Translations under genes and position numbers: made by a program
From: Thiotrichales bacterium
GTDB lineage: Bacteria > Pseudomonadota > Gammaproteobacteria > UWMA-0217
Assembly: GCA_024763135.1 (NCBI GenBank)
Contig: JANTGD010000025.1
Span: 1 to 17,968 of the forward strand
Direction of reading: 5' to 3'
Length of the DNA stretch: 17,968 nucleotides
Notes under the pieces: model-generated
Database searches by the model: none
What the model saw: the letters and a program-made list of their open reading frames with translations, nothing else
What the model was told of the DNA's origin: nothing
Part shown: piece by piece, positions 1-6,662 of the stretch
Layout of the letters: each line of letters begins with the position of its first letter
How positions within the stretch are numbered: the first letter of the stretch is position 1

Positions 1-350
1 TTGGCGTTGCCAATGGAGGAAACAGTGATATCGATACGCTGCCCCGGTTTTTTATGCGGTTCCAGGTTAGCGTGTACCATCACGGCTGCTACATTTTTTA
101 ACTGAGGATTGACATTGGGAGGAATGGTGACACCAAATTGTGCCAGCATGCTTTTCATGCTTTGTAGCGTGAATGGTGTTTGGCCCGTTTTATCGCCGGT
201 GCCGTCCAGACCCACAACGATGCCATAACCCAATAGCTGGTTCTCTCTCACACCGGCTATGGAGGCCAGGTCTTTAATGCGCTCCGCGAAGGCGAGTTGT
301 TGTGATACCACAGTCACAATCAATAAAAGTAAAGTCGAAATACGTTTCAT
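1..350 (-). CDS. flgI: FlgI, flagellar P-ring protein (N-terminal part, cut by window edge)
   Basis: This is the 5' end of a minus-strand gene: 116 codons are visible and the rest lies beyond base 1. The ATG is at 348-350. The product begins with a Sec signal peptide (residues 1-22, ending LAFA), followed directly by ERIKDLASIAGVRENQLLGY and then GIVVGLDGTGDKT, which are hallmark FlgI sequences. FlgI is exported to the periplasm, where it forms the P ring around the rod in the peptidoglycan layer, assisted by FlgA. It is the last gene of the flg operon in this window, 149 bp after flgH, which is wider than usual. The ribosome site is weak: an AGGA lies about 13 nt before the ATG. Identity is certain; the C-terminus cannot be assessed. 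Confidence 0.95.
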   Translation of the reverse strand, partial: MKRISTLLLLIVTVVSQQLAFAERIKDLASIAGVRENQLLGYGIVVGLDGTGDKTGQTPFTLQSMKSMLAQFGVTIPPNVNPQLKNVAAVMVHANLEPHKKPGQRIDITVSSIGNA

Positions 351-380
351 AAGAAAAAAGGGGTCCTGGTATTGTCGATT

Positions 381-397
381 AGCGCAGTTGCTGCGCT
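381..397. repeat. Small hairpin between flgH and flgI
   Basis: A perfect 7-bp inverted repeat (AGCGCAG / CTGCGCT) with a 3-nt loop lies in the 149-bp flgH-flgI gap, 31 bp before the flgI start. No T-run follows on the minus strand, so it is not a classic terminator. It could affect mRNA stability or the flgI translation rate; this is inference. Confidence 0.45.
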
Positions 398-499
398 CTG
401 GCTTGGGTACTTGACACTGGGCAAATCAGACTGAAATTCAATTACTGCACTCTGGTGTTTCACCATCTGTCTCGTCGCGCGCCCAACTCTCCTGATAAA

Positions 500-1231
500 T
501 TACATGGGCCAAAACCGACTGTTGAAAAAGCGTGTAAGCCAACCGGCTTCATTGCTGTCAGCCACGATGCCCTTGCCCTTATAAGTTATTTCGGCGTTGG
601 CGATTTGATTTGAATAGATTGTATTATCAGCACGGATATCTGAGGGGCGGACGATGCCGCGGATACGGACGACTTCGCTGCCTTGGTTCAGATAGAGTAA
701 TTTTTCACCTCGCACTTCGAGATTGCCATTGGGTAATATTTTGGCGACTGTCACTGTAATCTGGCCATTGAGGCTATTACTCTGGGCGCTGTCTCCCTGG
801 CCTGCAAAATCTACTTTGCCGTCAATTTCGGCGCTAAGCAGATCTTTACCATTGTGCGTAATGCGATGACCAAGAATAGTCGGTGCTTTCATTTTTACGC
901 CTGCAGCCTTTTTAGTGGCCGTGCTGGCGGTTTTGTTGGCTTTAGTTTGTTCGAGTAAAATCACCGAAAGTACATCGCCAACGCGCCGGGCCCGGTAGTC
1001 TTCAAACAAAAAGCGAGAGGTGGCAGGATTGTAGATCGAACCGGAAGTGACCATGCCGCCAGATGGGTAGGCGGCCGGGTTCTGCACATGCATCTGCGGT
1101 TGTGTGTTGTGGGGAACGACCGGGGCATAGGCTGGATCGCGAAGGCTTTTTTGTTGTGTAGCACAGCCCCCCAGCAGCCCGACTGCAAGACAGCCAAGCA
1201 ATACACGAGGAAAAAAATTAATGCGACTCAT
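500..1231 (-). CDS. flgH: FlgH, flagellar L-ring lipoprotein
   Basis: The product is a 243-residue outer-membrane lipoprotein that forms the L ring, the bushing through which the rod crosses the outer membrane. The N-terminus has a lipoprotein signal peptide with lipobox LLGGC (lipidated Cys23). The body carries FlgH motifs: SRFLFEDYRARRVGDVLSVI, the GQGDSAQSNSLNG segment, ITVTVAKILPNGNLEVRGEK, and the end IVRPSDIRADNTIYSNQIAN followed by ITYKGKGIVADSNEAGWLTR. Length is normal for the family. It starts 11 bp after the flgG stop, so it is co-transcribed and probably translationally coupled. The Shine-Dalgarno sequence is weak, which fits coupling. Confidence 0.97.
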   Translation of the reverse strand: MSRINFFPRVLLGCLAVGLLGGCATQQKSLRDPAYAPVVPHNTQPQMHVQNPAAYPSGGMVTSGSIYNPATSRFLFEDYRARRVGDVLSVILLEQTKANKTASTATKKAAGVKMKAPTILGHRITHNGKDLLSAEIDGKVDFAGQGDSAQSNSLNGQITVTVAKILPNGNLEVRGEKLLYLNQGSEVVRIRGIVRPSDIRADNTIYSNQIANAEITYKGKGIVADSNEAGWLTRFFNSRFWPM

Positions 1232-1242
1232 AAGGCGCTACT

Positions 1243-2028
1243 TTAGAGTTGATTGTTGACATAACTCAGCATGTCGTCGGTGGCTGAGATCGCTTTGGAA
1301 TTCAATTCGTAAGAGCGTTGTGTTTCAATCATTCCAACGAGTTCTTCGACCACATTGACATTCGAGGTTTCCACGGCCCCTTGCATGAGTGAGCCAAGAC
1401 CATTTTGCCCGGGAGTGCCGGATTGTGGTGCACCGCTGGCGGCGGTTTCTTTGAACACATTGCCCCCCTCGGCTTGTAGTCCCGCCGGGTTGATGAAATT
1501 CACCAGTTGCAAGTTGCCTATCTGTGTCGGTTCCGTGGTACCCGGTACCTTGGCCGTGACGATACCGTCGACACCAACGGTGAGACTGGTGGCATTTTCC
1601 GGGATGGTCAGGCCGGGCTGTACCGCATAGCCGGACGAAGTCACCATTTGCCCCTGGGCATTGACCTGAAAAGCGCCATCACGCGTGTATCCAACGCTGC
1701 CATCGGGAAGCAGAATTTCGAAAAACCCTTGCCCCTGAATGGCAACGTCCATCGGATTATCGGTTTTATTGATATTTCCCTGAGAAAATAGCTTTTCGGT
1801 TGCTACGACACGCACACCGGTACCAAGATTCAAGCCCGACGGGAGTTGCGTTTCCTGAGAAGAGTTAGCACCTACCTGGCGGACATTTTGATAAATCAGG
1901 TCTTCGAATACAGCTCGGTCGCGTTTGAATCCGGTGGTGTTTGCATTAGCAAGGTTATTGGAAATTACCGCCATGCGGGTCTGTTGTGCATCCAGACCGG
2001 TTTTGGCACTCCATAGCGCTCTGTTCAT
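1243..2028 (-). CDS. flgG: FlgG, flagellar distal rod protein
   Basis: The product is a 261-residue distal rod subunit, exported by the flagellar type III system and stacked above FlgF. The N-terminal rod motif MAVISNNLANANTTGFKRDR (residues 19-38) and the C-terminal VNVVEELVGMIETQRSYELN form the usual terminal coiled-coil pair. Just after the N-terminal motif, the stretch around residues 46-75 (YQNVRQVGANSSQ, then LPSGLNLGTGVRVVATEKLF) contains the FlgG-specific segment linked to rod rigidity and absent from the hook protein. A good Shine-Dalgarno (AAAGGA, 8 nt before the ATG) is present. It is 241 bp downstream of flgF; a mobile palindromic element fills most of that gap, so translation must start independently rather than by coupling to flgF. 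Confidence 0.97.
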   Translation of the reverse strand: MNRALWSAKTGLDAQQTRMAVISNNLANANTTGFKRDRAVFEDLIYQNVRQVGANSSQETQLPSGLNLGTGVRVVATEKLFSQGNINKTDNPMDVAIQGQGFFEILLPDGSVGYTRDGAFQVNAQGQMVTSSGYAVQPGLTIPENATSLTVGVDGIVTAKVPGTTEPTQIGNLQLVNFINPAGLQAEGGNVFKETAASGAPQSGTPGQNGLGSLMQGAVETSNVNVVEELVGMIETQRSYELNSKAISATDDMLSYVNNQL

Positions 2029-2047
2029 TGATTAAATCCTTTTTTTG

Positions 2048-2064
2048 GCATTCACAGTGAATGC
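2048..2064. repeat. 17-bp palindrome just upstream of flgG
   Basis: The sequence GCATTCAC-A-GTGAATGC is a perfect 8-bp inverted repeat around one base, about 20 bp upstream of the flgG ATG on the minus strand, between the flgG Shine-Dalgarno and the mobile element. It could be an mRNA hairpin near the ribosome site or an operator. On the minus strand it is followed by A's, not T's, so it is not a terminator. Confidence 0.4.
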
Positions 2065-2096
2065 AGTTCATCCTAAATGTTACTTGGGCCATTTAG

Positions 2097-2256
2097 GGAA
2101 TCTCTGATTAATTCTGGCGCGAGCAGATTGTGGTGAAAAATCGTCCAGTTCAAGGCGCGGATCGCAGGTAATAGCTGGCTATTGCGAAGATCCGCCACGC
2201 AGAAGTGGACAATTTTGCGTTGCAAGATGCTGTGTTACGAATTGATCAGAGCTTCC
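2097..2256 (+). mobile_element. MITE-like palindromic element, copy 1 (flgF-flgG gap)
   Basis: This 160-bp element has no coding capacity. Its ends are imperfect terminal inverted repeats: left GGAATCTCTGATTAATTC, and the complement of the right end GGAAGCTCTGATCAATTC. It is flanked by the direct repeat TTAG at 2093-2096 and 2257-2260, which looks like a target-site duplication. The whole element is one long imperfect palindrome. The inner arms GCGGATC (2157-2163) and GATCCGC (2189-2195) pair around AATAG-CTGG-CTATT (2170-2183), whose centre (2176.5) coincides with the exact centre of the element. Bases 2126-2204 (79 bp) are identical to the copy at 9517-9673. It begins just after the flgF stop, inside the flagellar operon, so its transcript should fold into a long hairpin. 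The family name is unknown to me. The YTAR-like target resembles that of some IS5-family groups, which is only a hint. Confidence 0.85.
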
Positions 2257-2269
2257 TTAGCGAGGTTGG

Positions 2270-3013
2270 CTATCCGCCGACTCGTGCAATACTTTGTGCG
2301 GCTTTATCTGATTCCTCAGCATTCTTCAGCACCTTGACATGCATTTCGAATTCTCTCGAAAGCTCAATCATATTCACCAGTGCCTGCATCGCATTCACAT
2401 TGCTGCTTTCAAGACTCCCTTGAATTAATGTGACTGAGGCATCGGGTACTGCGACTTCACCATCTTTTAAGCGGAGTTTTCCCGATAGAGTTTTTTCTAG
2501 CTGTTCGACGGGTGGATTGACCAGCTTGATGCGGTCGACGACTGCCAAGGTGGCCGCATCCTGGCCCAGGGGCTGAATGGAAATTGTCCCGTCGGATGCA
2601 ATCTCGACCGATTCAAACGGCGGGAGTGCGATCGGGCCGCCGTTTCCCATTACGGGTGAGCCATCGCCGGTCTCCAGTATTCCGTTGGGAGAGACTTTAA
2701 GATCGCCACGCCGGGTCAGCGATTCGTTACCGTCGACATCTTGTATGGCGACAAAGCCCTGCCCGTTAATACCCACATCGAGATTGTTTCCAGTCGTAAT
2801 CAAGGTCCCTTGTCCTAAATCGACGCCGACCCGCTGGTCTTCTGAAAAAACACGGGTCGGATGGCCCGGGCCATACATAGGGTTGCTCGAAAAAGCATCC
2901 AGGTCCTGCCGAAAACCCGTGGTATTGAGATTAGCAATATTGTGGTTGTTGGTCGCCTGCATATTCATGATTTGCTTGGCGCCGTTCATTGCGGTGTAAA
3001 TAATGCGATCCAT
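2270..3013 (-). CDS. flgF: FlgF, flagellar proximal rod protein
   Basis: The product is a 247-residue rod subunit between FlgC and FlgG, exported by the flagellar type III apparatus. The start MDRIIYTAMNGAKQIMNMQA and the rod motif NNHNIANLNTTGFRQDLDAF mark FlgF, and YGPGHPTRVFSEDQRVGVDL is typical of gammaproteobacterial FlgF. The C-terminus SSNVNAMQALVNMIELSREF is the conserved coiled-coil half. Length is normal. The start is weakly supported by a GAG about 8 nt upstream. It lies 133 bp after flgE, with a strong hairpin in between. The stop codon is only 9 bp from the target duplication of the mobile element, so the insertion spared the gene. Confidence 0.97.
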   Translation of the reverse strand: MDRIIYTAMNGAKQIMNMQATNNHNIANLNTTGFRQDLDAFSSNPMYGPGHPTRVFSEDQRVGVDLGQGTLITTGNNLDVGINGQGFVAIQDVDGNESLTRRGDLKVSPNGILETGDGSPVMGNGGPIALPPFESVEIASDGTISIQPLGQDAATLAVVDRIKLVNPPVEQLEKTLSGKLRLKDGEVAVPDASVTLIQGSLESSNVNAMQALVNMIELSREFEMHVKVLKNAEESDKAAQSIARVGG

Positions 3014-3096
3014 CGCGTTTACTCGGTTGTTCCTGCGGTCAAATTAAATAATCTTGTTTCTTTGCGCGTGCGGGTGCATTCCAGCCGACCCGCCGC

Positions 3097-3127
3097 CTGC
3101 CCTCCACCTGTCATCAGGTGAGGGCAG
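3097..3127. repeat. Strong hairpin between flgE and flgF
   Basis: CTGCCCT-C-CACCTG at 3097-3110 pairs with CAGGTG-AGGGCAG at 3115-3127 around a TCAT loop: 13 base pairs with one bulged C. It lies about 20 bp beyond the flgE stop in the transcribed direction (minus). No T-run follows, so strong intrinsic termination is unlikely. Attenuation, RNase processing or 3'-end protection of flgE mRNA is plausible, since hook protein is needed in far larger amounts than FlgF. Confidence 0.6.
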
Positions 3128-3146
3128 TGCCTACACGGTTACCAGG

Positions 3147-4448
3147 TTAACGTCGCATATTGATTACAGTTTGCGTCAGCTGGTCCGCTACACTGATGAT
3201 TTGCGCATTAGCCTGGAAGTGGCGCTGTGCGCCAATCATGTCGACCAATTCCTCGGTAATATCGACGTTGGAAGATTCCAGGGCGCTCGACTGAATAAAT
3301 CCTAAGGAGGCGCTGCCGGGTGCGCCTACAGCGGGTGCGCCAGAGGCATAGGATTCTGCCCAGGCTGTATCCCCCACAGGCCGAAGACCTTCGGTATTAG
3401 AGAAATTTGCCAGCGCCACCTGACCCATTGACTGTGATTCCCCGTTTGAGTATCGGCCAAAGACGACGCCGGTCTTGTCGATATCGAGGCTGACCAGACG
3501 TCCGGAAGAAAAGCCATCGGCCTGAACTTTATTGACGCCCGACGCGGCATCGAATTGCGTCATATTGGTGATGTCGAGCTCTAAGTTGATCGCATCGACG
3601 GAACTGCCCAGATCGGCGGCGCTGAGGGTGTTTTTAATTGGCTCACGCACGGTCAGAGCGCCACTTGCGTCGCGATCTACATAGGTTGTGCTGCCATCGG
3701 CGTTGGTCAGTGTTTGGATTTTGCCATCAGTTGCGAAGGCGATCTTGTACTCGAGATTATTCCCCGCGGCGTCTTTGAGTACGTTACCGGTGTCAGCGGC
3801 CTGAATAAACATGCTCCAGTCATTGTCGGCATTTTTTCTGAAGTAATAATTCACTACGTGAGTCGAGCCCTGTGAATCGAATACCGAGGCCCCGGTTGTA
3901 AAGTTATAGCTTTTGGGGTTGTCTGGATCAAAGGCGGTGGGTAGCACTTCACTGGTTTGGTCGAGGTTGAGGCCAATTTCAACTTGCTCGCTGGCGCGGG
4001 GCTGTAAATCCGAAGTCTTAATTTTCAGGCTGCCAAGCGTGGGAAGAATATTGCCTGAGTCATCCACTTGATACCCCGTCAGGCGCTGCTCAGTTGCATT
4101 GCTCAGATAACCTTCGTTGTCTAGACCGAACATGCCCGCGCGTGAGTAGACCAGGCCGCCATTACTGTCTTGCAGGCGGAACAACCCACCGCCTGATACC
4201 GCGAGATCCAGGCTGTTGTCGGTATAGGTAATATCCCCTTGTGTATGTTGTTGGCGAATTGTAGTGACCTGAACACCAGCACCGGTTTGATTGGTTGCGC
4301 TACCCAGCGCCGATGCGGAATAAATATCTGCGAATTCAGCACGGGAGCGTTTGAATCCGCTGGTATTCGAGTTGGCAATATTGTTGGAAATGACTTCCAG
4401 ATTCTTGGTTGCGGCGTCCAGGCCGGTTAGTGCAATATCAAATGACAT
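3147..4448 (-). CDS. flgE: FlgE, flagellar hook protein
   Basis: The product is a 433-residue hook subunit that polymerises under the FlgD cap to form the universal joint outside the cell. The N-terminus (MSFDIALTGLDAATKNLEVI, then SNNIANSNTSGFKRSRAEFA and DIYSAS) and C-terminus (SSNVDITEELVDMIGAQRHF, then QANAQIISVADQL) form the conserved D0 domain. The middle (about residues 150-330) contains the FlgE D1/D2 beta domains with GASVFDSQGSTHVVNYYFRK. Length is within the usual 400-450. The Shine-Dalgarno AGAGGA lies 4-5 nt before the ATG. It lies 32 bp after flgD and before the hairpin at 3097-3127. Confidence 0.97.
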   Translation of the reverse strand: MSFDIALTGLDAATKNLEVISNNIANSNTSGFKRSRAEFADIYSASALGSATNQTGAGVQVTTIRQQHTQGDITYTDNSLDLAVSGGGLFRLQDSNGGLVYSRAGMFGLDNEGYLSNATEQRLTGYQVDDSGNILPTLGSLKIKTSDLQPRASEQVEIGLNLDQTSEVLPTAFDPDNPKSYNFTTGASVFDSQGSTHVVNYYFRKNADNDWSMFIQAADTGNVLKDAAGNNLEYKIAFATDGKIQTLTNADGSTTYVDRDASGALTVREPIKNTLSAADLGSSVDAINLELDITNMTQFDAASGVNKVQADGFSSGRLVSLDIDKTGVVFGRYSNGESQSMGQVALANFSNTEGLRPVGDTAWAESYASGAPAVGAPGSASLGFIQSSALESSNVDITEELVDMIGAQRHFQANAQIISVADQLTQTVINMRR

Positions 4449-4480
4449 GGCATCCTCTCTTGTTGTTAAGTCCGTTTATC

Positions 4481-5152
4481 TCAGTGGATTTGTTTGATTG
4501 CGGAGAAGTCATAGGAGCCTCCATCCGCGGTATTGAGTTTGATTTCTCCGCTATTGAGGCTAACGCTTTCAATTTTAGAGAACAGCCGAGTGACGGCAGC
4601 CTCGGTTGCGCCGTCCTCCGTAGCAAATTGCGCTGCAAAACGATAGGAACCAGGAGGCGCAGTCGAGCCGTCGGCGAGTTTGCCGTCCCAATGAAAAGCT
4701 TGTTCGCCGGCGGTTTGGCTACCCAAGTCCAAACGCTGTACCTTTTCTCCAGCTGCATTGACAATATCGACTGTGACAAAACCGGTACTTATGGGTAGCT
4801 CGACGCTACCGGAAATCCCCGTGTTGTCTGCAGATAGCAGGGCATGGTCGGCTTCAGTAAGCGCTTCGCGCCCAATCAAGCTGGCGGCTGTTAACGCCTG
4901 ATTGGATTGCATGGATTCTGCCAGCGTTTTGAAAGATTTTTGTAAATCCTCAAGTCCTGAAACGGTACTGAACTGTGCCATCTGGCCCAGGAATTCTCCG
5001 TTGTCGGTGGGTTTGAATGGGTCCTGTTGTTTCAGTTGGGTGGTCATCAGGGTTAAAAAATCGTCCTGCATGAGCTGGTTGGGATTTTTATCCTGTTTCG
5101 ATGGAGTGTTGATTTGATACTTATCTAACAGATCCGTGTTAATGCTAGTCAT
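4481..5152 (-). CDS. flgD: FlgD, hook-capping (scaffold) protein
   Basis: The product is a 223-residue cap that sits on the growing hook, guides FlgE insertion and is replaced by FlgK. The conserved N-terminal FlgD region shows MQDDFLTLMTTQLKQQDPFK, then PTDNGEFLGQMAQFSTVSGL (residues about 28-67). The C-terminal half has the FlgD Ig-like/tudor domain, with HWDGKLADGSTAPPGSYRFA as the family signature. It starts 3 bp after the flgC stop, so coupling is expected. Length is normal. Nothing is unusual. Confidence 0.97.
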   Translation of the reverse strand: MTSINTDLLDKYQINTPSKQDKNPNQLMQDDFLTLMTTQLKQQDPFKPTDNGEFLGQMAQFSTVSGLEDLQKSFKTLAESMQSNQALTAASLIGREALTEADHALLSADNTGISGSVELPISTGFVTVDIVNAAGEKVQRLDLGSQTAGEQAFHWDGKLADGSTAPPGSYRFAAQFATEDGATEAAVTRLFSKIESVSLNSGEIKLNTADGGSYDFSAIKQIH

Positions 5153-5155
5153 ATT

Positions 5156-5569
5156 CTATTTACCGAGATTGAGCGTTTGTAGCAGCATTTGTTTCGAAGT
5201 GTTGAGAATTTCGACATTACTTTGATAGCCGCGTGACGCCGAGATCATGTTGGTCATTTCTTCAACGATATCCACATTCGATTCGTAGATATAACCTTTG
5301 TCATCTGCGAGCGGATTGTTGGGTGCGTAACGAATCGCGCCTTTTTCCTGGCTCTGCACAACGCCCAGCATTTGCACCTTGGCATCGGTGGGGTTGGGAT
5401 TCATGCCATCCAGGAGTGTCGAAAATACCGGTTGACGAGCTTTATAAGCTTCTTTCTCGCTGCCGGCGATTGTGTTGGCGTTGGCAATATTGCTTGCAGT
5501 CAGGTTCATTCGTAGTGACTGGGCATTCATGCCAGATCCTGAGATATCGAAAACATTAAATAAGGACAT
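5156..5569 (-). CDS. flgC: FlgC, flagellar proximal rod protein
   Basis: The product is a 137-residue proximal rod subunit. It begins MSLFNVFDISGSGMNAQSLR and carries the rod motif MNLTASNIANANTIAGSEKE, followed by AYKARQPVF. The conserved C-terminus is NVDIVEEMTNMISASRGYQS, then NVEILNTSKQMLLQTLNLGK. It starts 2 bp after the flgB stop and ends 3 bp before flgD, forming a tight flgBCD unit. FlgB and FlgC are early substrates of the flagellar type III export system and sit next to the MS ring. Confidence 0.97.
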   Translation of the reverse strand: MSLFNVFDISGSGMNAQSLRMNLTASNIANANTIAGSEKEAYKARQPVFSTLLDGMNPNPTDAKVQMLGVVQSQEKGAIRYAPNNPLADDKGYIYESNVDIVEEMTNMISASRGYQSNVEILNTSKQMLLQTLNLGK

Positions 5570-5571
5570 CT

Positions 5572-5967
5572 TTATTCACCTTTAAGTGCTCTGATCAATC
5601 CGTTGACTTTGCCATTGATAAAATTCAGGCTTGCTTGGTAATGAATGGCGTTGTCTGCAAACCGGCCCTGTTCCACGTCAGATTCAACGGTATTGCCATC
5701 CAGTGACGCTTGGTTGGGAATCCGGTAGCGAATGGCATCCAGAGTGCTGGCAATGACATTCCCCGCGGGATCAACGTGTCCGGTAGCTGTTGCGATAGGT
5801 TTCAAGTCCCCGCCTGCTTCACTTAGGGCGGTTTTAAAGTCGATGTCTTTGGCTTTAAAGTTTGGCGTGTCGGCATTGGCGATGTTTGCCGCAAGCACCG
5901 AGCTGCGCTGAGAGCGCAACATCAGAGCTTGGGCATGTACGCCAAATAGTGAGTCCATAGAGGGCAT
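5572..5967 (-). CDS. flgB: FlgB, flagellar proximal rod protein
   Basis: The product is a 131-residue proximal rod subunit and the first gene of the operon. The family signature LMLRSQRSSVLAANIANADT, then PNFKAKDIDF, is near the N-terminus; the C-terminus HYQASLNFINGKVNGLIRAL is typical. The frame stays open to 6048, but I place the start at the ATG at 5965-5967 (MPSMDSLFGVHAQALM). It has a GGAG Shine-Dalgarno 7-8 nt upstream, matches the family's usual N-terminus, and leaves the sigma-54 type promoter at 6003-6019 outside the gene. A second ATG three codons later (5958) is less likely. Confidence 0.95.
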   Translation of the reverse strand: MPSMDSLFGVHAQALMLRSQRSSVLAANIANADTPNFKAKDIDFKTALSEAGGDLKPIATATGHVDPAGNVIASTLDAIRYRIPNQASLDGNTVESDVEQGRFADNAIHYQASLNFINGKVNGLIRALKGE

Positions 5968-6002
5968 TTTTTTCTCCGCAATTCCATTGCTGGGGAAACT
6001 GT

Positions 6003-6019
6003 GGCAAGGGCTGTGCCAA
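6003..6019 (-). promoter_or_regulatory. Sigma-54 (RpoN) type promoter of flgB
   Basis: On the minus strand the sequence reads TTGGCAC-AGCCC-TTGCC, with the -24 GG and -12 GC exactly 12 bases apart, matching TTGGCACG-N4-TTGCW at nearly every fixed position. Transcription should start near 5992, giving a roughly 25-nt leader that contains the flgB Shine-Dalgarno. This fits RpoN control of flgB operons in Pseudomonas-like bacteria. Confidence 0.85.
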
Positions 6020-6168
6020 TGAGCGTGATTTGGGGCGAAAAAAAGCACATGCCTGACTTAGCGGATCAATTGTGGCGACAAATGCGCTAAAGGCTTCTGA
6101 GTGATTGATGGGCCTCGCATGACCAGTCGGTGTAATTCGGGGTGAAGCAGTCGAAGTAATTTTTGTTC

Positions 6169-6200
6169 ACCAAGCTTGCCGGCAACCAAGCTTGCCGGCA
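6169..6200. repeat. Tandem 16-bp direct repeat in the flgB-flgA regulatory region
   Basis: Two exact, abutting copies of ACCAAGCTTGCCGGCA occupy 6169-6184 and 6185-6200. Each contains the palindrome TTGCCGGCAA at its 3' junction, and the second extends to a 14-bp perfect palindrome GCTTGCCGGCAAGC at 6190-6203. They lie about 45 bp upstream of the plus-strand sigma-54 type site, a plausible position for an activator binding site. No known regulator motif is recognised, so a slippage duplication is the alternative. Confidence 0.8.
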
Positions 6201-6243
6201 AGCAGGCAGATCGTCAGTAAGTGCCTCCAGGATATGACGGATT

Positions 6244-6260
6244 GTGGCGTAACTTTTGCT
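6244..6260 (+). promoter_or_regulatory. Sigma-54 (RpoN) type promoter candidate facing flgA
   Basis: The sequence GTGGC-GTAACTT-TTGCT has GG at 6246-6247 and GC at 6258-6259, 12 bases apart as sigma-54 requires, with a good TTTTGCT -12 half and a partial TGGC -24 half. Transcription would start near 6271, leaving a leader of about 390 nt before flgA. The long leader makes the assignment less certain than for flgB. Confidence 0.6.
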
Positions 6261-6444
6261 TAATGACTTTTAATAGCTATTTGTTGTGTCATTTCAGTTG
6301 GTATGTCGGCAAGCGCCAGCTTGGTTGGCTGTACGAGACAGAGAGGCGATATCCTATTGTTTTTAGGTGCTTTCGTCCGATATCAGGGGGCTGGGGTTGT
6401 CTGGGTTGTCGGTAGAGCAGCGCATGTCATTTTATTGGTATAGC

Positions 6445-6458
6445 GTCATTTGTTTGAC
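6445..6458. promoter_or_regulatory. FleQ-like palindromic box upstream of flgA
   Basis: GTCA-TTTGTT-TGAC is a 14-bp site with inverted GTCA/TGAC half-sites six bases apart, the geometry of the FleQ consensus described in Pseudomonas aeruginosa. It lies downstream of the sigma-54 type site at 6244 and about 200 bp before flgA; FleQ binding within leader regions is known for some flagellar promoters. The eight fixed bases would occur by chance about once in 65 kb. No fleQ gene is visible here. Confidence 0.45.
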
Positions 6459-6662
6459 CCGCTAAGCCGAGAGTTGATGTGCTGAAATGAATTTTTGAAG
6501 AGGCGTGCGCAAGCTGCTTGACTTAAATCTTTCTTGTAATAATTCAGCCCATTCGTCTTTTGTCCCCTATGCGCGAACGGCCTGTTGCAGGAAAATATGC
6601 TTTGGTTTGACTGGAAACTCAAATGGCTGAGTCGTTACTCCCTATTAAGGATGAACCAGGTT

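Noticed and set aside
5968..6048. Upstream extension of flgB to the ATG at 6048
   Set aside because: It would swallow the sigma-54 type promoter and the Shine-Dalgarno of the ATG at 5967, and adds a His-rich N-terminus that FlgB proteins lack.
6360..6390. Sigma-28 like TCCGATAT upstream of flgA
   Set aside because: No TAAA-type -35 at the required distance.
6518..6545. Sigma-70 like TTGACT ... TAATTC before flgA
   Set aside because: The -10 half is poor and the spacing is only 16; kept out because the support is too weak.
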